64,000 nucleotides of DNA, from the NCBI GenBank assembly GCA_022447855.1, contig JAKUTX010000001.1, forward strand, positions 186,001 to 250,000, read 5' to 3'. This document shows positions 60,908 to 64,000 of this stretch, in pieces. How positions within the stretch are numbered: position 1 is the first letter of the stretch; every line of letters starts with the position of its first letter. Under the pieces are notes generated by a model. It saw only the letters and a list, made by a program, of their open reading frames with translations, did no database searches and had not been told where the DNA came from. The position numbers and the translations under genes were made by a program. This DNA comes from UBA6927 sp022447855 (GTDB taxonomy: Bacteria; Chloroflexota; Dehalococcoidia; Lucifugimonadales; UBA6927).

Positions 60908-61696
60908 TTGGGACATAAAACTCATGCAACTGGATTCCGTATAGGAATAGTCAAAGATTGGCAATCCAAATGGTTTGCTGTCAAACATGCAGATTATAGA
61001 TCCATGATTTTAGAAGACAGCAAAATACGTGACTCAATATTATCAAGATACTCAGATGCCGGCATATCCAGGGTAGATATAGAAAGAAACCGTGATGACT
61101 TAACTATAACAATTCACACAGCTCGGCCTGGAATTGTTATTGGTAGAGGAGGGCAAAGAGTTGAAGAGTTGAGACGTGAACTTGTCGAACTGACTAGCCG
61201 CAGAGCTGTTCGGCTGAACGTACAAGAAATCAGACAACCCGAATTGGATGCTTATCTAGTAGGCAGGAATGTAGCTGATCAACTAGAAAGAAGAATTGCT
61301 TTTCGCCGGGCTATTAAGCAGGCAGCAGGCCGAACTATGCAAGCCGGGGCAAAAGGAGTGAAAATTATTGCCTCTGGAAGATTAGCTGGCGCAGAAATTG
61401 CTCGAGCTGAAAAAGTTCTCGAAGGCCGAGTCCCATTACATACTCTTAGAGCCGATATAGACTACTCACTTGTGGAAGCCAAGACTGAATATGGCACGAT
61501 TGGCGTCAAAGTATGGATTTATAAAGGCGACATTCTTCAAACATCAATTTTGGAACCCGAAGAAGAGAATATTCAGCCTATCGAAGTTGTGTTAAGTGGC
61601 GAACAGTCCGCAAACCAATCTGACTCCAATACAGAAACATCTTCAGCTGAGTCACAAGATATTGGAGAGGAATCGAAGGAAAATGCTTCAACCTAA
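60908..61696 (+). CDS. rpsC: 30S ribosomal protein S3 with acidic C-terminal tail
   Basis: S3 at the mRNA entry site, about 262 residues. GHKTHATGFRIGIVKDWQSK is the N-terminal signature. The KH domain has RPGIVIGRGGQRVEELR (GxxG loop, about 75-90), and the second half has RTMQAGAKGVKIIASGRLAGAE. After about residue 212 a Ser/Asn/Glu-rich tail of 45-50 residues is unusual. The start is TTG at 60908, set by GGGAGG (60893-60898) nine bases upstream. The last 14 nt overlap rplP. Confidence 0.96.
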   Translation: MGHKTHATGFRIGIVKDWQSKWFAVKHADYRSMILEDSKIRDSILSRYSDAGISRVDIERNRDDLTITIHTARPGIVIGRGGQRVEELRRELVELTSRRAVRLNVQEIRQPELDAYLVGRNVADQLERRIAFRRAIKQAAGRTMQAGAKGVKIIASGRLAGAEIARAEKVLEGRVPLHTLRADIDYSLVEAKTEYGTIGVKVWIYKGDILQTSILEPEEENIQPIEVVLSGEQSANQSDSNTETSSAESQDIGEESKENAST

Positions 61697-62102
61697 ACGA
61701 ATTAAATATAGAAACCACCACCGTGGAAGACGAAAGGGCTTGTCTGTAGCTGGCAGCACTTTAAATTTTGGGGAATTTGGACTCAAGGCTACTGGACCTG
61801 CGTGGGTTACATCCCGACAAATAGAAGCAGCACGTAGGGCAATGACTAGATATACTCGTAGAGGTGGAAGAATCTGGATCAGGATTTTTCCAGACAAAAG
61901 TGTTACCGCACGAGCAGCCGAAACCAGAATGGGTAAAGGTAAAGGAGCTGTTGACCACTGGGTGGCAGTTGTCAAACCTGGAAGAATAATGTTTGAACTT
62001 GCAGGAATCCCAGAGGAAACAGCTAAAAGAGCTCTGACTTTAGCATCATCTAAAATGCCGATGCCAACAAAAATAGTATCAAGACACACAACTCAGGAAT
62101 AA
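61683..62102 (+). CDS. rplP: 50S ribosomal protein L16
   Basis: L16 near the A-site, 139 residues. It starts MLQPKRIKYRNHHRGR, then LNFGEFGLKATGPAWVTSRQ, RRGGRIWIRIFPDKSVT and TRMGKGKGAVDHWVAVVKPG. The ATG at 61683 is chosen because it gives this canonical N-terminus; it overlaps rpsC by 14 nt. An upstream in-frame ATG at 61596 would only add residues from within rpsC. Confidence 0.98.
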   Translation: MLQPKRIKYRNHHRGRRKGLSVAGSTLNFGEFGLKATGPAWVTSRQIEAARRAMTRYTRRGGRIWIRIFPDKSVTARAAETRMGKGKGAVDHWVAVVKPGRIMFELAGIPEETAKRALTLASSKMPMPTKIVSRHTTQE

Positions 62103-62107
62103 TAACA

Positions 62108-62317
62108 ATGGCAGAAATAGACGATTTAAGATCACTAAATAATGACGATTTATCTAACGAGAGTCAGGAAGCGTATCAAGCAGCAATGAACCTACGTTTT
62201 CGTGCTGCAACTCTCCAACTTTCTGACGTTACTGAAATTAAACGAATTAAAAAGAGAATTGCAAGAATAAAAACCATCCAAAGACAACGAACAATAGCTG
62301 AGAACAATAATGAGTAA
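62108..62317 (+). CDS. rpmC: 50S ribosomal protein L29
   Basis: Small two-helix protein L29 of 69 residues: DDLRSLNNDDLSNESQEAYQ, then LRFRAATLQLSDVTEIKRIKKRIARIKTI. The order relative to rplP and rpsQ is the standard one. It overlaps rpsQ by 8 nt. Confidence 0.94.
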   Translation: MAEIDDLRSLNNDDLSNESQEAYQAAMNLRFRAATLQLSDVTEIKRIKKRIARIKTIQRQRTIAENNNE

Positions 62318-62606
62318 TGTAAACCGAAAAGTAAGAATTGGGAAAATCACTAGTGACCGTATGGATAAATCCATCGTCGTAATGGTTGAGTGGAAACGAA
62401 GACATCCTTTATATAAAAAGTTAGTTAAACAAAGGACAAAATTCGTTGCCCATGATTACAACAATTCTGGCAGAACTGGTGACGTGGTTCGAATAGTTGA
62501 AACACGCCCCCTATCTAAAACAAAAAACTGGAAATTAGACGAAATTTTGGAACGTTTTGAAGGTTTTACTCCTACTCAGAGTAAAACTGAACAAATTCCA
62601 AATTAA
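62310..62606 (+). CDS. rpsQ: 30S ribosomal protein S17
   Basis: S17, 98 residues: KVRIGKITSDRMDKSIVV, VEWKRRHPLYKKLVKQRTKF, and RTGDVVRIVETRPLSKTKNW are canonical. A short acidic/polar tail follows. Overlaps rpmC by 8 nt. Confidence 0.97.
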   Translation: MSNVNRKVRIGKITSDRMDKSIVVMVEWKRRHPLYKKLVKQRTKFVAHDYNNSGRTGDVVRIVETRPLSKTKNWKLDEILERFEGFTPTQSKTEQIPN

Positions 62607-62617
62607 CAGGAAACATT

Positions 62618-62986
62618 ATGATCCAACAGTATACTAGACTAAGAGTCGCAGATAATTCTGGAGCAAAAACCATAAGCTGCATTGGAATTCCCGGAGGAAC
62701 AGGGAGAACGTATGCAGGCCTTGGTGACGTAATTGTAGCCAGTGTTAAAGAAGCTGTGCCAGCAGCTCAAGTCAAAAAAGGACAAGTGGTCAAAGCTGTA
62801 GTAGTGCGTACTGCAAAATCATATCGAAGACCTGATGGTTCTCACATTAAATTTGATGATAATGCAGCAGTATTAATCAGCGATGAGCAACTTCCCAGAG
62901 GAACTAGAATATTTGGACCTATCGCACGCGAACTAAGAGAAAAGAACTTTATGCGTATAGTGTCATTAGCTCCGGAGGTACTCTAA
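62618..62986 (+). CDS. rplN: 50S ribosomal protein L14
   Basis: L14 of the subunit interface, 122 residues: IQQYTRLRVADNSGAKTISC, DVIVASVKEAVPAAQVKKGQ, AVVVRTAKSYRRPDGSHIKF, FGPIARELREKNFMRIVSLAP. Its stop overlaps the rplX start by one base (TAATG). Confidence 0.98.
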   Translation: MIQQYTRLRVADNSGAKTISCIGIPGGTGRTYAGLGDVIVASVKEAVPAAQVKKGQVVKAVVVRTAKSYRRPDGSHIKFDDNAAVLISDEQLPRGTRIFGPIARELREKNFMRIVSLAPEVL

Positions 62987-63297
62987 TGCGGATCCAAAAA
63001 AATGATACTGTTTTGATTACAAAAGGTCGTGATCGTGGTAAGAGAGGAACTGTTATCACCGTTATTTCAAAAACACAAAAAGTTGTTGTTGAAGGCAGCA
63101 ATCTTTCTAAAAAACATGCAAAAGCAACTGGAGGAACAAGGCAGGCAGGTATTATAGACAAAGAAATGCCTATATCTATTTCCAATGTAGTGCATATTTG
63201 CCCAATTTGCGATTCCCCTGGAAAAGTTAAATTCCAAAAACAGCCAGATGGTTCTAAATCGCGTATATGCAAAAAATGTGAGGCCGTCATAGAATGA
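62986..63297 (+). CDS. rplX: 50S ribosomal protein L24
   Basis: L24 of 103 residues. RIQKNDTVLITKGRDRGKRG is the KOW motif; GIIDKEMPISISNV follows. The C-terminus has a CPICDSPGKVKFQ...CKKCEAVIE four-Cys element (about 68-100), a zinc-ribbon-like feature found in some L24 proteins. Overlaps rplE by 4 nt. Confidence 0.96.
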   Translation: MRIQKNDTVLITKGRDRGKRGTVITVISKTQKVVVEGSNLSKKHAKATGGTRQAGIIDKEMPISISNVVHICPICDSPGKVKFQKQPDGSKSRICKKCEAVIE

Positions 63298-63956
63298 CTC
63301 AGCAAAATAAAAATACACCGAAAAAAGCTACAAAAGCATCTACCAAAAAGAAAACTAGTGCTACCAACACTAAGTGGACTCCTACAATAAGACCTCTTCC
63401 GAGAGTTAAATCACAATTGTTAGAAGAAGTAGGTCCAATTATGATGAGAGAGTTCAATTACTCTAGTGTTATGGAATTCCCTAGACTAGACAAAATTGTT
63501 GTGAATGTTGGACTTGGAGAAGCATTAACTAACTCTAGAGCTGTTGAAAATACCCTCAGAGATATAGCGATGATCACTGGTCAAAATCCAGTATCTACTA
63601 AAGCAAAAAAATCCATCGCTGGGTTTAAAATTAGAGAAGGAATGACCATTGGAGTAAAAGTCACTTTGAGAAGACGTAGGATGTACGAATTTTTTGACAG
63701 ATTGATTAGTTCATCATTGCCCAGAATCCGAGATTTTAGAGGTTTGTCTAGAAATTCTTTTGATGGTAGAGGGAATTATTCTATGGGTATCACAGAACAA
63801 GTGATTTTTCCTGAAATAGATTATAACTCAATAGATAAGATGCGTGGAATGCAAATTGTTATTGGCACTACCGCTAATTCTGACCAAGAAGGATTAAGGT
63901 TGTTAGAACTTTTAGGTATGCCTTTTGTAAGAATTAATGATACACAAAATGGCTAA
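63294..63956 (+). CDS. rplE: 50S ribosomal protein L5 with basic N-terminal extension
   Basis: L5 of the central protuberance, 220 residues. The usual L5 (about 180) begins at about residue 36: LLEEVGPIMMREFNYSSVME, then FPRLDKIVVNVGLGEALTNS, KKSIAGFKIREGMTIGVKVT, and RDFRGLSRNSFDGRGNYSMG. The first 35 residues are Lys/Thr/Ser rich and probably disordered. The ATG overlaps the rplX stop. Confidence 0.96.
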   Translation: MTQQNKNTPKKATKASTKKKTSATNTKWTPTIRPLPRVKSQLLEEVGPIMMREFNYSSVMEFPRLDKIVVNVGLGEALTNSRAVENTLRDIAMITGQNPVSTKAKKSIAGFKIREGMTIGVKVTLRRRRMYEFFDRLISSSLPRIRDFRGLSRNSFDGRGNYSMGITEQVIFPEIDYNSIDKMRGMQIVIGTTANSDQEGLRLLELLGMPFVRINDTQNG

Positions 63957-63983
63957 ATTTTAAGAAGGGTTTGGTGAAAATAC

Positions 63984-64000
63984 TTGGCTAAAAAATCAAA
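63984..64000 (+). CDS. rpsN: 30S ribosomal protein S14, start only (5'-partial at the edge)
   Basis: TTG start at 63984 with GGTG seven bases upstream, reading MAKKS before the window ends. Both the sequence and its place after rplE (spc order) fit S14; whether the zinc-binding type is not visible. Confidence 0.5.

Noticed and set aside
1..64000. CRISPR array or transposon
   Set aside because: No series of regularly spaced repeats, cas genes, transposase or terminal inverted repeats was seen.

Overview
The window is a compact, AT-rich bacterial chromosome segment with short intergenic gaps, frequent 1-44 nt gene overlaps and many TTG start codons. The gene families suggest a marine Chloroflexota of the SAR202/Dehalococcoidia type: three divergent enolase-superfamily enzymes, a DUF917 plus hydantoinase pair, a fused GlcD-GlcF-like oxidase, Gfo/Idh oxidoreductases and a dnaB-DnaD-DnaC cluster. 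This assignment is an inference from gene content; no 16S rRNA gene is present.

Layout. 1-7.1 kb, minus strand: AddA-like helicase (runs off the left edge), AddB-like nuclease, RNase HI and an Lrp/AsnC regulator. 7.3-16.3 kb, plus strand: a GreA-type factor with an unusual N-terminal domain, a FAD/Fe-S hydroxyacid oxidase, a 3-hydroxyisobutyrate dehydrogenase-like enzyme, an M16 peptidase, XdhC- and MocA-like molybdenum-cofactor proteins and a squalene/phytoene synthase. 16.3-22.1 kb, mostly minus: a small membrane protein, ClpC, a PHP-domain protein (plus strand), DNA polymerase III delta and an enolase-superfamily enzyme. 22.1-29.3 kb, plus: DUF1232 protein, YchF, HemW, ribosomal protein L9, DnaB, a DnaD-domain protein, a DnaC-like loader with two AAA+ domains, and a HIT protein. 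29.3-34 kb, minus: tRNA-Glu, tRNA-Gln, the riboflavin genes ribD-ribE-ribBA-ribH and a SIMPL lipoprotein. 34.1-35.4 kb: signal peptidase I and a lipoate ligase-like protein.

35.6-47.4 kb is an accessory catabolic region: two enolase-superfamily dehydratase-like genes, tRNA-Lys, a ThuA/Gfo-Idh pair, and a seven-gene minus-strand run holding an ABC importer (ATPase, permease, binding protein), a crotonase-fold protein, a Gfo/Idh oxidoreductase, an L-rhamnose mutarotase-like protein and an amidohydrolase; an MFS transporter is divergent from it. The set suggests uptake and oxidation of deoxysugars or sugar acids. 47.4-50.2 kb, minus: PriA and L19. 50.4-54.4 kb, plus: DUF917, HyuA and an MFS transporter, a likely hydantoin-type catabolic unit.

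54.4-64 kb is the str-S10-spc ribosomal superoperon, from rpsL behind a near-consensus promoter to the first codons of an S14 gene. tuf is absent between fusA and rpsJ. I see no CRISPR array, prophage, insertion sequence or recognisable riboswitch. The least ordinary items are the tandem-AAA+ DnaC-like loader, the GreA fusion, an L-rhamnonate dehydratase-like enolase lacking its first metal-binding Asp, and the sugar-catabolic operon.
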